Assembly: GCA_024036415.1 (NCBI GenBank)
Contig: JAMWET010006760.1
Location: 1,077,001-1,141,000 of the forward strand
DNA: 64,000 nt
Reading direction: 5' to 3'
Source: Prochilodus magdalenae
Taxonomy: Eukaryota; Chordata; Actinopteri; Characiformes; Prochilodontidae
How positions within the stretch are numbered: position 1 is the stretch's first letter; every line of letters begins with the position of its first letter. Under the pieces are notes generated by a model. It saw nothing but the letters and a program-made list of their open reading frames with translations, was not told the origin of the DNA and made no database searches. Of the stretch, positions 12,560-25,262 are shown in pieces. Made by a program: the position numbers and the translations under genes.

Positions 12560-12675
12560 GTGGTCATCAACCCCGCTCCTGAAGGAGCCCCTGCCCTGCA
12601 CATTTGTGCCTTTTTGTGCCAAAATACACCCACTTCAATGAGTTACCTGATTAGTTGGTCTGGTTTACTCTTAGG
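12560..12675 (+). repeat. Fish dispersed repeat fragment
   Basis: The run TCATCAACCCCGCTCCTG, CCCCTGCCCTGCA, AAAATACACCCACTTCA and CTGATTAGTTGGTCTGGTTT has the layout of a common short interspersed repeat of teleost genomes. I cannot assign its class. It includes a short antisense open frame with no meaning. Confidence 0.5.
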
Positions 12676-13639
12676 AATGTAAATAAAGCACCTTGGTTAG
12701 GTCACATTGATGTTTATGTATGTGTCTCTCTAATGATGGTGCCAGTATGCAGCATCCTCCCCCTAGACCACAGCCCATATTAGGAACTGCATCTAAGCTG
12801 GTTTAGCCTAAGGGAAATTAAAGTGTGTTAAAAAACATGCAGTATAGCACTTTGTGAAAATAAATACATCCTAAACTGAACATTTTGTCCCACAAACATT
12901 TTTCCCCTGAGTGCCCCTGTATCCTCCGAATTATGAGGTAATCTATATACGAATAATGCTACATACATGCCACAAGGAACTTAGAAAGTCAGAAAACTGA
13001 CATGATGTCTACTGTTAAACTAAAGCACTGTTATATAACATCAGCTACTTAAGCTGTAGGCTACTACTGTGAAAGCAACCACCTATATAGCGATATATGT
13101 GGCAAGCGACATAGCAAACCCACCTGGTTGGGGACGGGTATTTTGCAAACATAAATGAAGTACGCAGAGCATGCACTTGAGTTAAAGCAGAAATACCCAA
13201 GGAAAAATATTTCTCCAGTAAAGGTAGAAGTTCCTCCCTTTAGACCTCCACTGGAGTAAAAGTACTACAGTATTGGGCCTTTGTATGCACTTGAGGATTA
13301 AAAATAAAAGTAGCATGATTTATTGTGGCTCTAATGTCCATAAAATGTTAATAAAATGATCATTTCTGGAACACGACTTTTGCTTAATCAACTCATTTTA
13401 AATGAAAAGACTAGTGTCACTCTCGGTCCACCAGTCTTTTAATAGAAGGTCATTAATTAGTCTGACACTGATGTCTATTTCAATTATCTTAAGCACAAAA
13501 CACTGAAGGAGAACAGTTACCATTGGGTACACTCAGCTAATGTCCAACAGGTCAAAACAAGCTCAAAGCAAAGTGCATGCTGTACACTGATTGGTGAGCT
13601 CCCTCTGCACTTCTTCTGCTTTTACATGTTGCATTTTCA
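12676..13639. other. No gene recognised
   Basis: AT-rich DNA with no coding or repeat signature I recognise. Confidence 0.5.
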
Positions 13640-14290
13640 TACATAGGCCAAAAGGAAAACAGATTTCTGGCACCTCATGGCAAAGATCTGAAAAAAAGAA
13701 GTGTTGCTCTACATAAAGAGATTGGCAACACCCTGAAACTGAGCTGCAGGATCGTCATACAGTGGTTAACAGGACAGGTTCCACTAAGAACAGGCCTCGC
13801 CATGGGCAACCAAAGAAGTTGCGTACAGGTGCTCAGCGTCATATCCAGAGGTTGTCTTTAGAATATAGACATATGAGTGCTGCCAGCATTGCTGCAGAGG
13901 GTCAAAAAAATGTGTGTGTGTGTGGGGGGGGGTTCTGATGAGAACAACATAAACTTATTTGGTTCAGATGTGTCAAGCGTGTGTGGCGGCAACCAGGTGA
14001 GAAGTAGAAAGACAAGTGTATTTAGTGCTTCCGGCTGTGGGGAGCTACAGTTCACTGAGGAACCATGAATGCCAACATGTACTGTGACACACTGAAGCAG
14101 AGCATGATCCCCTCCCTTCAGAAATTATCTTGCAGGACAATATTCCAACATGATAGTGACCCCAAACACACCACCAAAACGACCACTGCCTAGCTAAACA
14201 ACTGGACTAGCCAAGCATGTCTCCTGACCTAAACCCTATGGAGCATCTGTGGGGCATCCTCAAATGGAAGGTTAACTTCAACTAGCCATG
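13640..14290 (+). pseudogene. Decayed Tc1 transposase (different family)
   Basis: Three frames must be combined to follow the protein. At about 13770-13900 one frame reads TGSTKNRPRHGQPKKLRTGA and continues through RHIQRLSL and MSAASIAAEG, the second DNA-binding domain of a Tc1 transposase. A run of G and GT near 13912-13933 marks a disruption. The second catalytic Asp survives at about 14151 in FQHDSDPKHT, followed by a stop. After a frame change SPDLNPMEHLWGILKW at about 14220-14267 retains the catalytic Glu (GAG at 14241). The first Asp region is absent or unrecognisable. No clear terminal repeats. It is an old relic with at least two frame breaks and stops, unlike elements C or the 18.2-kb copy in sequence. 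Confidence 0.85.
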
Positions 14291-15219
14291 AAAAGTCAAA
14301 CTAAAATAGTTCAACTAAACTTTAAGCAGCAAGCAGTATATTATCCCCTCCCTCCAACTTCCACCACACCAAATCTGACACCACATTTCCACACCAAATC
14401 TGACACCCATATGTGTGATTCTGTATTCATGTGTTCGTGAATTAGCAAGCTTTTAATGCGCAAAAGAGGAGGACAAAGATGTTAATCTTACATGTTCTTA
14501 TGTCTTTTATATGTGGCACATTTTAAAAGTCTCTACCACCAGCTAATGAATTCTAATAGCAAGAAAAGCCTTTGAAGGCCTAGTGTCTCCTCAGCATGGT
14601 TTCTTTGCTGAAGTGAGGAGAGGGAGGCGTTAGTATTATGTGAGATGAACAAGATAAAGGGGGAGGGAAAGAAAGAGCTAGTTCAACCCAGCACTCGCAG
14701 GCCCCGCCATTATTTGTCTCCTGATAAACTGGGCAATTCACATTCACTATTCTTTTGCTCTTTTTTCTACCTCTTGCTCTTTATCTCTCCTTTTTTATCA
14801 CACTGTCCTCCTCTCTCCAAAGCAGTGCTTTTCAGATGTCAAGAGACTTTACAATCAAAAAACGAAGAGTAAGACAGAGAAGAACAGAGGGAGGGAGGAG
14901 AGGAACTCAGAGGGTGGATAACTGGGAGTCTATTAAAGAGTGTGATGGAAATGTCCTTGTGAAGAGGGTTCACCGCAAAAAAGATCTGGAGTGCCCCTTA
15001 TAAGTCGGACTCGTATGATTGGTTATAGGGAGCACTTTCAGATATATTAAAGGCTAATGTGGTAATACTGTTCTATATCTTCTCTGAAAAGTGAGCAGGA
15101 TGGCCCACATCTAGTAGTGAGGCAAATATTACACATTTTATACACATTAATGGTAAATGATGGTGATAAGATACAGAATTCAGAGATTGTCAGCTTCTAC
15201 CAAATCTGACCAAACTGCT
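14291..15219. other. No gene recognised
   Basis: Contains a CT-rich patch at 14745-14815 and a GA-rich patch at 14866-14910. Short frames across these are compositional. Confidence 0.45.
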
Positions 15220-15343
15220 CAATTCTTTAATGCAAGATTGGCTGAACATTGTTGTCAACTACATCCAGAAACTTGTCCAGTCCATGCCAAACCAAATTGT
15301 GGCTGTTATTACACACTATTAGGCACAATCAGTCACAGGTGAT
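15220..15343 (+). mobile_element. Family A terminal fragment (copy 2)
   Basis: Matches the right end of family A: GGCTGAACATTG, CATCCAGAAACTTGTCCAG, CCATGCCAAA, GGCTGTTATT, then the terminal TCACAGGTGATT. The transposase-derived part is missing. Confidence 0.75.
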
Positions 15344-15593
15344 TTGTTTTTTATCTGGTCTTAGTTACAACATTATGTTGATTAGTGCACTTTTATAAAA
15401 CCAATAAAATGGTCAAAAACAGTACAAAAAATAATTCATGTCTCAAGAAAGTTTTTAAAAGACTTTTTTCACTGATCAAACAAAAAATCAACTATAATAA
15501 GAAGCTGCAAGCAGAAATAGTTCATATGTTACTGTCATAAAAGCTCCAGGGGTGATTAGAGCTGGTTTTCAATGTGGGTCAAGAATTTCAATA

Positions 15594-15652
15594 TATAATA
15601 TAATATAATATAATATAATATAATATAATATAATATAATATAATATAATATA
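15594..15652. repeat. (TAATA)n pentanucleotide array, about 12 units
   Basis: Pure period-5 array. The minus-strand open frame across it (Ile-Ile-Leu-Tyr-Tyr repeat) is an artefact. Confidence 0.96.
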
Positions 15653-17344
15653 ACAGATACACCTGTAAAGCTGACATCTGCTGACACTTCTATGGGACTA
15701 GTTGTATTACTATATAGTACTAGCAGTAGCAGTTTAGCACTAAGCTGGCAACCTGTCACATTAACATATTTGATAGTTAGAAGTATGTAAAATGATTGGT
15801 TTATATTTTACTGCTAGTTATGCTAATGTGACATGTTAGACTTTTAGTTCAATTCCGAAAGACATAACCAACGGCTTTATAAATATAGAAACCACAGTAA
15901 AAACTATATCCATTCAGCAAGAGTTTAGTTACAACCAGAACTCCGTACATTGTACATAAAAGAAAATATATTTGGCAAAATCTGCATGCTAGACACTTAC
16001 TAGAAGTTTATTTTTGCCAAAGTGGCAGCAACAGGAACACAACCTCTGACTGGTCGCCATATAAGGAACACATGATTGGTCAATAGAGGCATCAGTCCTT
16101 CAACTCAAGGCATCAGTTCTTCTAACACCACCAATAATTATTTTTTTCAATGTGAGTTTTTCATGCAGTGTTGGACTGTCATTATGTGATTTATTTTGCA
16201 TAGCCTCCAAAAAGACAGTCATACGACTGCATCAGAGCCCTAATTGGAATAAATCTATGCAAAATTTCATGTTTATATGTTATATGTTTATTTATTTATA
16301 ATCAACAAAATTGAAATGCATCAAACAGCAGTTGTGCAGGCTCGATACATTCAGAATGTGCCAAGTTGGTGAAGGGTATTGTGACACAGATACCCCGAAG
16401 CTTACATGTAGTTCTGTTGGCAGTCCCATTGTCGTGGAGTGACTTTGGATCAATAGTGATATCCATGCGACTCTGGTAGACTGCTGCTCGCAATCTAGAG
16501 GACAAAGACATCTACAAGAAGTCAGAGTATGCACTAGAGACGCCCATCAGACACCACAAGCGACGAGACACTAGAAACGCAATGTGTGAAAACTACCACT
16601 ATGATAAGGATTATTACTAGTTACAAAGGCTACAGCTAAGAGAGTGATATGGGCGAGTGAGCAGTGTCTGGAGAGCAGAGCAGATTCTAGCTTTGCTTTG
16701 ATTCTCTCAGTGTAGAGTCTGTATGAAAGAGTGCTGAGGCTTTGGGAATGTGAAGTGCGTGTATGTATCACTCCGTTGAAATCACAGTCAGAACTGAGTG
16801 AAGATCCTCCATGGTCAGCAAGTAGGCTACCAGTGTCCAACAATACCCTCTGAACTGAAACATTTCAAAACATGTATGTGCTTGTTTTTATTAAAATAAT
16901 GAACAAGCTGTTTTAATTAAGTGAGCCAAAACGTTTCATTTAACAACTGCTGGCACTTTGTCATCCCATCGTTCAAACACAAGCTTGTTGAGATGCAAGC
17001 CGGAAAAGTGTATGCACTCTTCTGAATGTATGACTCACTACTGCATGTTGTATATTAAAATCACATTTATGTTGCTCAATATTTCATCACCCTCAACGCA
17101 AAACATTTTCCCCAGCTGCAGTTCTATTCCAATGTTCTGAATGACTGTAAAAGGTAAAATATATGTGTTAATATATCTTCACTTAAAAAATGGAATGTCT
17201 TTTAAAGGTTAAAGTATATTAATGTGTATCATTGTTAGCTTAGTGACTAGAATCCTATAGGGTTTGTAGCAGCAATTAGCATGATCTTATTTGAGCAAGA
17301 TTTGACAATATGCCCTGAACAGAACACCTAGCTCTAACAGCCAT
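15653..17344. other. No gene recognised; unexplained open frames near 16300-16840
   Basis: Minus-strand frames of 69-90 codons between 16292 and 16843 look less biased than most (a run CLSSRLRAAVYQSRMDIT can be read near 16440-16511) but match no family I know and overlap each other. This could be a fragment of an unrecognised mobile element. Confidence 0.35.
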
Positions 17345-17776
17345 GTGTTACATCTCTGTCTGTCCATCTGTCTGCCTGTCCCTGTCCATGTCAAACTACG
17401 CCCCCTCTGGTTGTTTTATAGCAGTACATTGCTTTTCTTGCTCCGCCCTGGCTCCACCCACGCCCGACGCTAATTAGGACTTGTATGAGGACCCCTTTGT
17501 TTGCCCTGTCTGTTTGTGAAGTCTCTGTCTCTATTTCACCCTGTGTTAGTTCTGAGCCTGTTACTCCCCTCGGGTTTTGCCGTGTTTCCTTTCTGTACTT
17601 GTTCTTTTTGTTTTGTAGGGTTTGTCTTCGATCGAGTTCTTGACCCTGGTTTTGTTTCTGCTTTCAATTTATGGACATGTCGTTAGTAATACCCACTTGT
17701 GTTTTGACCCCTCTTACCCAGACAGAATCAAATAAAAGCACTATGCGCTTGTATCCCTCAACCAGTACGTTACACC
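17345..17776 (+). repeat. LTR-like dispersed repeat, family D (copy 1)
   Basis: A T- and CT-rich stretch of about 430 bp with a late polyadenylation word AATAAA at 17731-17736 and an end in GTTACA, close to GTTACA at its start. The same organisation is seen at 57500-57970 and 54375-54778 and inverted at 24838-25262 and 29975-30330. This resembles solitary LTRs of fish retroelements; no internal genes are present. LTR identity is inferred. Confidence 0.45.
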
Positions 17777-18155
17777 ATGGTTCACCACCAGCAGTAACAC
17801 AAGGCTATAATCAGTAACTTTAACCTTACAAAGTGCATCTAAATGGCTGGTGTTTCTGATAAAATGGCCATTGAGTACAAAGGTGACCGTATTCAATAAG
17901 CTGACAACTTGTGTTATTGTTGTACCGAAATTTTATCCATCGACTTGAACTGTCTGAGGGAGGAAAAGGATGTCTCCCAAAAACAAAACACATAGGATAG
18001 TACTGGCTGGCTGATACTGACTAAGTCTATTTAGGGCCATAACCAGGATAATCATTTTAGTGAGGTCCATTTTGCTAGAAAGTGACATATGTCATAAAGT
18101 AACTTGAATTTCTTAAACATTTATTTACACATTTTTTTTAGTTGAAAACATGTTA

Positions 18156-19802
<1,647 letters not shown>

Positions 19803-20269
19803 TAAATAATAAACTTGTTTTAGTGTTTGTTTCCTGAAAAGGCTTGTAGTACATTACAAAAGTCTGCCAGCCAAACTCAGCTGATAAAAAGGTCACGGTA
19901 CGCCTATAGTTAATGAGACAAATAAAACGACTAGTATCACTCCTGCTTTAAAAGTGAAGTAAACTACACTGGCTGCATGGGACTTTTAGTTTAGATTTTA
20001 AAGTTTTTTTAGTAGTATAAAGCTATGAATGGCTTTAAAGATACTCACTTTACAGAAAATCTATCTATCTGGATCTTTTTTAGACAGTCAAGTTCAGTGT
20101 AGACTTCGGAAATATATCTCAGTGTTTAAATAAAATTCTACATCATTATGCTGATCTGTGTGACTGTTTTATAAAGTTTTAAATGAATGCTTATAATTTT
20201 CACTGTTTCTTTTATCAGCCATCTGTAAAGCACTTCAAGCTCCAATAGATATAAAAAATGCTCTACATA

Positions 20270-20802
20270 CAGGGGTTGGACAATGAAACTGAAACACCTG
20301 GTTTTAGACCACAATCATTTATTAGTATGGTGTAGGGCCTCCTTTTGCGGCCAATACAGCGTCATTTGGGCAGCCGTGGTTTTATGTTTTTTGGATACAA
20401 TCCGGGTTAGCACCCGAACATCCCTTTCAGACAGCTTCCTCTTGCGTCCACAGTTAATCCTGTTGGATGTGGTCCGTCCTTCTTGGTGGTATGCTGACAT
20501 TACCCTGGATACCGTGGATCTTGATACATCACAAAGACTTGCTGTCTTGGTCACAGATGCGCCAGCAAGACCTGCACCAACAATTTGTCCTCTGTTGAAC
20601 TCTGGTATGTCACCCATAATGTTGTGTGCATTGCAGTATTTTGAGCAGAACTGTGCTCTTACCTGCTAACTGAACCTTCACACTCTGCTCTTACTGGTGC
20701 AATGTGCAGTTAATGAAGATTGGCCACCAGGCTGGTCCAATTTAGCCATGAGACCTCCCACACTAAAATGACAGGTGTTTCAGTTTCATTGTCCAACTCC
20801 TG
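20270..20802 (-). mobile_element. Internally deleted Tc1 element (533 bp) with intact ends
   Basis: Flanked by TA on both sides (20268-20269, 20803-20804). Left end CAGGGGTTGGACAATGAAAC continues CTGAAACACCTG; the right end is its inverse with one change (GGGG against GGAG) for over 30 bp. Only the start of a transposase lies inside. The element is short and MITE-like, with both ends in condition to be recognised by a related transposase supplied in trans. Its ends differ from those of the 18.2-kb element, so it is a separate family. Confidence 0.93.
20358..20617 (-). pseudogene. Tc1 transposase N-terminal domain only
   Basis: From the ATG at 20617 the minus strand reads MGDIPEFNRGQIVGAGLAG, then a helix-turn-helix (SLCDVSRSTVSRVMSAY) and the second DNA-binding domain (GRKRKLSERDVRVLTRIV) to about residue 86. 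After TAAQMT the sequence passes directly into the 3' part of the element, so the catalytic domain is deleted. Even if translated, the product could bind DNA but not cut it. Confidence 0.9.
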
Positions 20803-20984
20803 TATGTTCTGATGTCAGCTGAGAGAGAGTCACTACCTGATTGGGTCTTACTGCTGAGCACTCACTACACAGTGCTTGAAGGTCTGAGTACATAAGCCAA
20901 AGCTTGGTGGAGAACAAAATGATTTTGATTGGCCATGATACAGTGACAGTGATCACATCAAACAAATCAAATTTCATCTTAAAC

Positions 20985-21400
20985 AAGTGCAGCTTAATAA
21001 ATATCCTATTGTCATTTGATTAGGTAGGCCCCTGATACCCATGGCTCTGTCCCTAATTAGCCTACTGCATTAGCAGACGGCTGCTTTATTAAATCTCACA
21101 ATTGGTGGTATGTGAAAAGCCTCATTGTTATGAAAGTTTAGACTTCATTGTTATGGCCATGAGCCCCTTGTGTGCTTGTCACACATCCCTTTAACAAGTC
21201 ACCTGCACTGAATCAACTGAGACATCATTAACAATACCTCAAAACAGCCTCCTGCTACATCGCTGTACACGTTTCTTTACACTATTGTTGTTTCATCTGT
21301 TTTCAGCTGTTGCTGAATTGTCTGCCACAGCTGCAGAGCAGTTATCATTAATCTGCAATGTAATGCAGCTTTTATACTGACCTTGCAGGATGTCTGTAGA
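20985..21400. promoter_or_regulatory. Candidate enhancer with clustered SOX-type motifs
   Basis: Unique, non-repetitive AT-rich sequence. TCATTGTTATG occurs twice in the same orientation (21122-21132 and 21145-21155), with further ACAAT/ATTGT words near 21012, 21230-21235 and 21281-21290, and TTAAT/TAATTA-type words nearby. ACAAT is the SOX HMG-box core. Developmental enhancers often look like this, but the call rests on motif density alone. Confidence 0.3.
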
Positions 21401-21769
21401 GCACATTGTCTGAACACACACTTATCCCTTGTACACTGCACTGAATAAGAGTGATGGACTGAGTTTCACATCTCTACATGGATAAAATTTGCTCCATCAA
21501 TGCAGTCTCATGTTGGTATACACTATCAGTCTGGACACTTATACAGTTGAACAAACTCCTGGCATTCTTTAAAGCAAAATTATGAAGAAGCTTTTCTAAC
21601 AGGACGTTTCATGTATGTTGACTTTAAAATCACCTCTTTATAATGATCACTAACTGACAGATTCATTTGGATCTTGTGTTGTAGACACACCCCTCATGTG
21701 GTGAGGGGCTGGCCAAGAAGGTAGTAAGAGGATGTTGCAATAATAGTGACAGATATGTACACTCTGCTG

Positions 21770-21846
21770 TAAGACTTTCATTGTTTCCTGTAGGCAGAGA
21801 GACTGTCTTGTCAGACTTCCATTGTTTCCCGTAAGCTGAGAGTGTC
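21770..21846 (+). repeat. Minisatellite, 41-bp unit, left block (about 2 copies)
   Basis: Units of the form AGACTTTCATTGTTTCCTGT plus AGGCAGAGAGACTGTCTTGT. The block stops at 21846 and resumes in the same phase at 22166, so a 319-bp segment interrupts a once continuous array. Confidence 0.9.
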
Positions 21847-22165
21847 ACGGGACAGTCAGGGGACCCAAGTGCAGAGGGGAAGACCCGTGGGAAAGGGGTA
21901 TAAGGTAAACCCAGAGAACCGAGTGTTTTATCTATATGTGATGTACACTGTAATGGAGCACCGAGTGTTTTTGTGCACAATAGAGGGAATGTCACTGCAG
22001 GCTGGATTCGAAGGCCTCCTTAATCTCTAGCCTTATTTAAAGCTCTCAACCAACCACTAAATCAAAAGTGTGACAAAGCGGTGTTGCTTGCCACACCCTT
22101 AAATCCTGTACCACCAGGTGAGCCTGATTGGCACTGATTAGCCATGAGAACTCTGGAATTTTGAA
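21847..22165. repeat. 319-bp insert interrupting the minisatellite
   Basis: The insert begins ACGGGACAGTCAGGGGACCC and ends near GAATTTTGAA. TGTC occurs at both edges (21843-21846 and 22166-22169), compatible with a 4-bp target duplication. Its layout (GTGTTTTATC near one end, a CCACCAGGTG and TGATTGGCA region near the other) resembles family D LTR-like repeats in reverse, but I cannot prove this. Confidence 0.5.
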
Positions 22166-22606
22166 TGTCTTGTAAGACTTTTCACTGTTACCTGTAGGCA
22201 GAGAGACTGTCTTGTTAGACTTCCATTGATTCCTGTAGGCAGAGAGACTGTCTTGTTAGACTTTCATTGATTCCTGTAGGCAGAGAGACTGTCTTGTCAG
22301 ACTTTTACTGTTTTCTGTAGGCAGAGAGACTGTCTTGTCAGACTTTTACTGTTTCCTGTAAGCAGAAAGACTGTCTTGTTAAATTTTCATTGTTTCCTGT
22401 AGGCAGAGAAACTGTCTTGTTAGACTTTCACTGTTTCCTGTAGGCAGAGAGACTGTCTTGTTAGACTTTCACTGTTTTCTGTAGGCAGAGAGACTGTCTT
22501 GTTAGTCTTCCATTGTTTTATGTAGGCAGAGAGACTGTCTTATTAGATTTTCATTGTTTCCTGTAGGCAGAGAGACTGTCTTGTCAGATTTTCATTGTTA
22601 CTAGGA
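22166..22606 (+). repeat. Minisatellite, 41-bp unit, right block (about 10.7 copies)
   Basis: Around ten repeats of a 41-bp unit containing GTAGGCAGAGAGACTGTCTTG and TTTCATTGTTTCCT with scattered substitutions (GTAAGCAGAAAG, GTAGGCAGAGAA variants). Contiguous units with no unique spacers exclude a CRISPR array. Confidence 0.97.
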
Positions 22607-23754
22607 AAGCTGAGCTGTCTTGTATCCAACAATGAGTAAAAGCTAGTGCAAGCACTCCCTCTTTTCCTCATTCTTTGAAAATGTCTTATATATCTACATC
22701 TCTCGGTAGCCTTTGTCATAATGTCCATACTACCATGCAGGCTTCTTCTTACACCTAGCTAAAGACCCATAGTTATTGATGTGTGGTATGATGCTGTAAA
22801 GTGTAATGCAGTACTACCAGAAAGAAAGATGAATTTTAAGGATAACCATTATTTGGAAATGTAGACGTTTTTGGCAAAGGCACAATCCATGGTCGAGCGT
22901 TGAAACCCTTGCAGTTCCTGCTGGATTAGCAGGGGTGCAGCCCAACTCAAGGACAGCTGGGCATGCCAAAAGCAGCAGAAGGGATAGGCAAGTAGAGTCA
23001 CTTTGACAGGTGCAGGCCCACGATCGGTCAGGAGTAATAAATGAATGAATGACTTGGCGTTGGAGTCTTCCTGGCCGAACCTTCACTAAAGCTTCCATTT
23101 CTGTCAAGAGGTCTTGTGCATGCAAGCTACTCCAAGGTTACATAGCACTATAGCAGGTGTTCCAGGAGTGCCAATGACAGAGATGCCAATGACATTTTAC
23201 CATTTAAATGATTTTGAAGCTAGTATTTGTAAGACACAAATCATTACATAATGCTGCTTTAATTTAGGGGTGCTGGTGGTGGAATTAAAGTGTATGTGAT
23301 GACTGGGAACATCAAAGAAAAGTCAGGAACAAAACTTGCTCTGCATTTGGATCTTGACCTTGAATCTTGCCACAAGATCATACTATTGAGAGGTCCGTTT
23401 GGCTGGAAGCTTCAGAAGGTTTTACCGAATTTAGTTCTCTTTTTTTTTTTTGCACCTGCTAAAATAAAATGGCTGGACATTTTTGCTGTATGCTTAGACT
23501 TCTCCACACAAATTACCATTGCTGTTCACATTTCAGATGTGGCTGATTTGGAGCCTTGTGAACAGGTGAGGGGCTCACTTTCATTCTTCTCCTAGGGAGA
23601 GCAGCGCTGCACCAGAGGAAATGGTGCAGATTAAGTTGAGGTAATGACAGGTTTACTCTGCCTTTTGTGTGCACAGCGTATGCAATTTACCAAGACTCCA
23701 TATGGGGCAAGTTAATATTTCATCGCAGTATGAATAAAATGAGGTGGTGGTGGT
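22607..23754. other. No gene recognised
   Basis: Unique DNA with a T run at 23441-23451. A 101-codon frame at 23290-23595 has no family resemblance. Confidence 0.45.
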
Positions 23755-24065
23755 GAAGGGGATGAGAGACCAAGACCAAGGGAGAAAGGTAAAAGGGAGG
23801 AGGAGAGGGACAGAGAAAGAAGGAAAGACAAAACAGAGCAAGTAAGCAAGTCAAAGACACAGGAGACAAAATGGCAAGAATGAGATAAGAGATTAAGAGA
23901 ACGACGAAAAAAAGAGAGAGAAAGAGATGAGAGAATGAGACTGAGACAAAATGCAAAACAGATAAAATACAGCAAAAGAAAAGGATCAAATGAGAGAAAG
24001 AGGAAGAACAGAAATAGAAAAAGGAAGACAAGACAAGTGAGAGAGAAAGAGAGAGACAGAGCAAT
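23755..24065 (+). repeat. 310-bp polypurine tract
   Basis: The plus strand is almost all A and G with occasional C or T (GAGAAAG-type words). Three long minus-strand frames (Ser/Leu/Phe-rich) are produced by this bias and are not genes. Such tracts can form triplex (H-DNA) structures. Confidence 0.9.
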
Positions 24066-24837
24066 AGATCCTTTTTCTCTGCATTCTCATTTCAGCATCT
24101 GATTCATTTCAGCAAATCACCCAAAGCTGGTGTGACCTGATAATGCTGTACTGCGTGAAAGAACAGTGACAGGGTGAAACAGTTACACCAGTTCAGAGTG
24201 TGAGGAGCGGAGGCTTCTTTCACAGAATGAAAAACTGGTCTTCAGGTTCTTCTTATTCCAAACCATTCTGGTCTGTTCAAGGTTAAACATAGACATTGTA
24301 AGCTTGTAAAAGACATGTGTTGTTCACAGCCTCAACCACTGACATATTTTTATTTTGTATATTGCGGTTTTACATAGACCCCTTTGGTAAAGAGCCCTTG
24401 TGCAGCCCTTACTGCTGTCACAGTTTTCCAGCTGACTGAAACTTAGTTAGACTGCCACTCGTAACTAACTGGAATTACAGAGATCTTTTTTCCTCCTAAA
24501 ATGTGTCTTTGCAAATCGAAATGTGATTTGTTGCTTCTACTGTCAGGTCCTTATTATGCTTTTATGCTGCTTTTCCACCGCATGGTACAGCCTGACTTAA
24601 CTCTACTTGCTTTTGGTTCCAGTTGCTTAGTTTCCAGTGTACATACAGACATCCATGTAATTGGTCTTCATAGTGATGCTGCATGAATCTGCCATGACGT
24701 GAAGGAGACAAAATATGGTCCACGAGTCTGATGGCAGAGAAACAAAAAAAAATATACAAAACTTGAAAAAAATATAAAAAGGCATTATATTTCAGCACGG
24801 GAAATTGAAGCTTTCAGTTGCTTCCTAGTTTCCTATC
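24066..24837. other. No gene recognised
   Basis: Unique DNA; nothing I can name. Confidence 0.45.
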
Positions 24838-25262
24838 CCTGTAGAGAACAAAGTAGCAAAACAAAGCAAACATACCAGAAGAAGATGAGACAAAGCCAAA
24901 AACCCAAAGACAAGCCAGGGTAGAAAACCCAACAACAGGAGTAGACAGGCAGCCAAGTTTAGGGAGAATCCTAGATTCAAAAAACAAAAACTACACACAG
25001 CAGTCAAAACCAGATAGTAAATAAAATTTCCAAGCAAATGCTTAGCAAGACAAACGTGTTGGCAATACCTCACAATGAGCAAACTGAGACAAACAGGCAT
25101 ATATAAAAAAGAGTATTGGCAAAAAGAGATGAGGACTGGCAAGGTGGTTTGTGATTGGTGGATTGAGAGATTGGAACAATGACATCATGCAGACATGGAT
25201 TGTGTGAAGTGTAGTTTGGAGCATTGAAGGTAGAAGGTGAACTGGGAAGCATGACAGTCACC
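24838..25262 (-). repeat. LTR-like repeat, family D (copy 2, inverted)
   Basis: On the minus strand it shows the same order of landmarks as 57500-57970: an opening with CCAAACTACACTTC, the block TTTGCTCATTGTGAGGTATTGCC (compare GGCTCATTGCAAAGTATTGCC at about 57654), then T-rich sequence with TGACTGC and CTTGTCTTTGG words. The landmark TATTGCC block also occurs at about 54525. Confidence 0.55.

Noticed and set aside
22166..22606. Regular repeats that might suggest a CRISPR array
   Set aside because: The 41-bp units are directly adjacent with no unique spacers, and the genome is vertebrate; this is a minisatellite.
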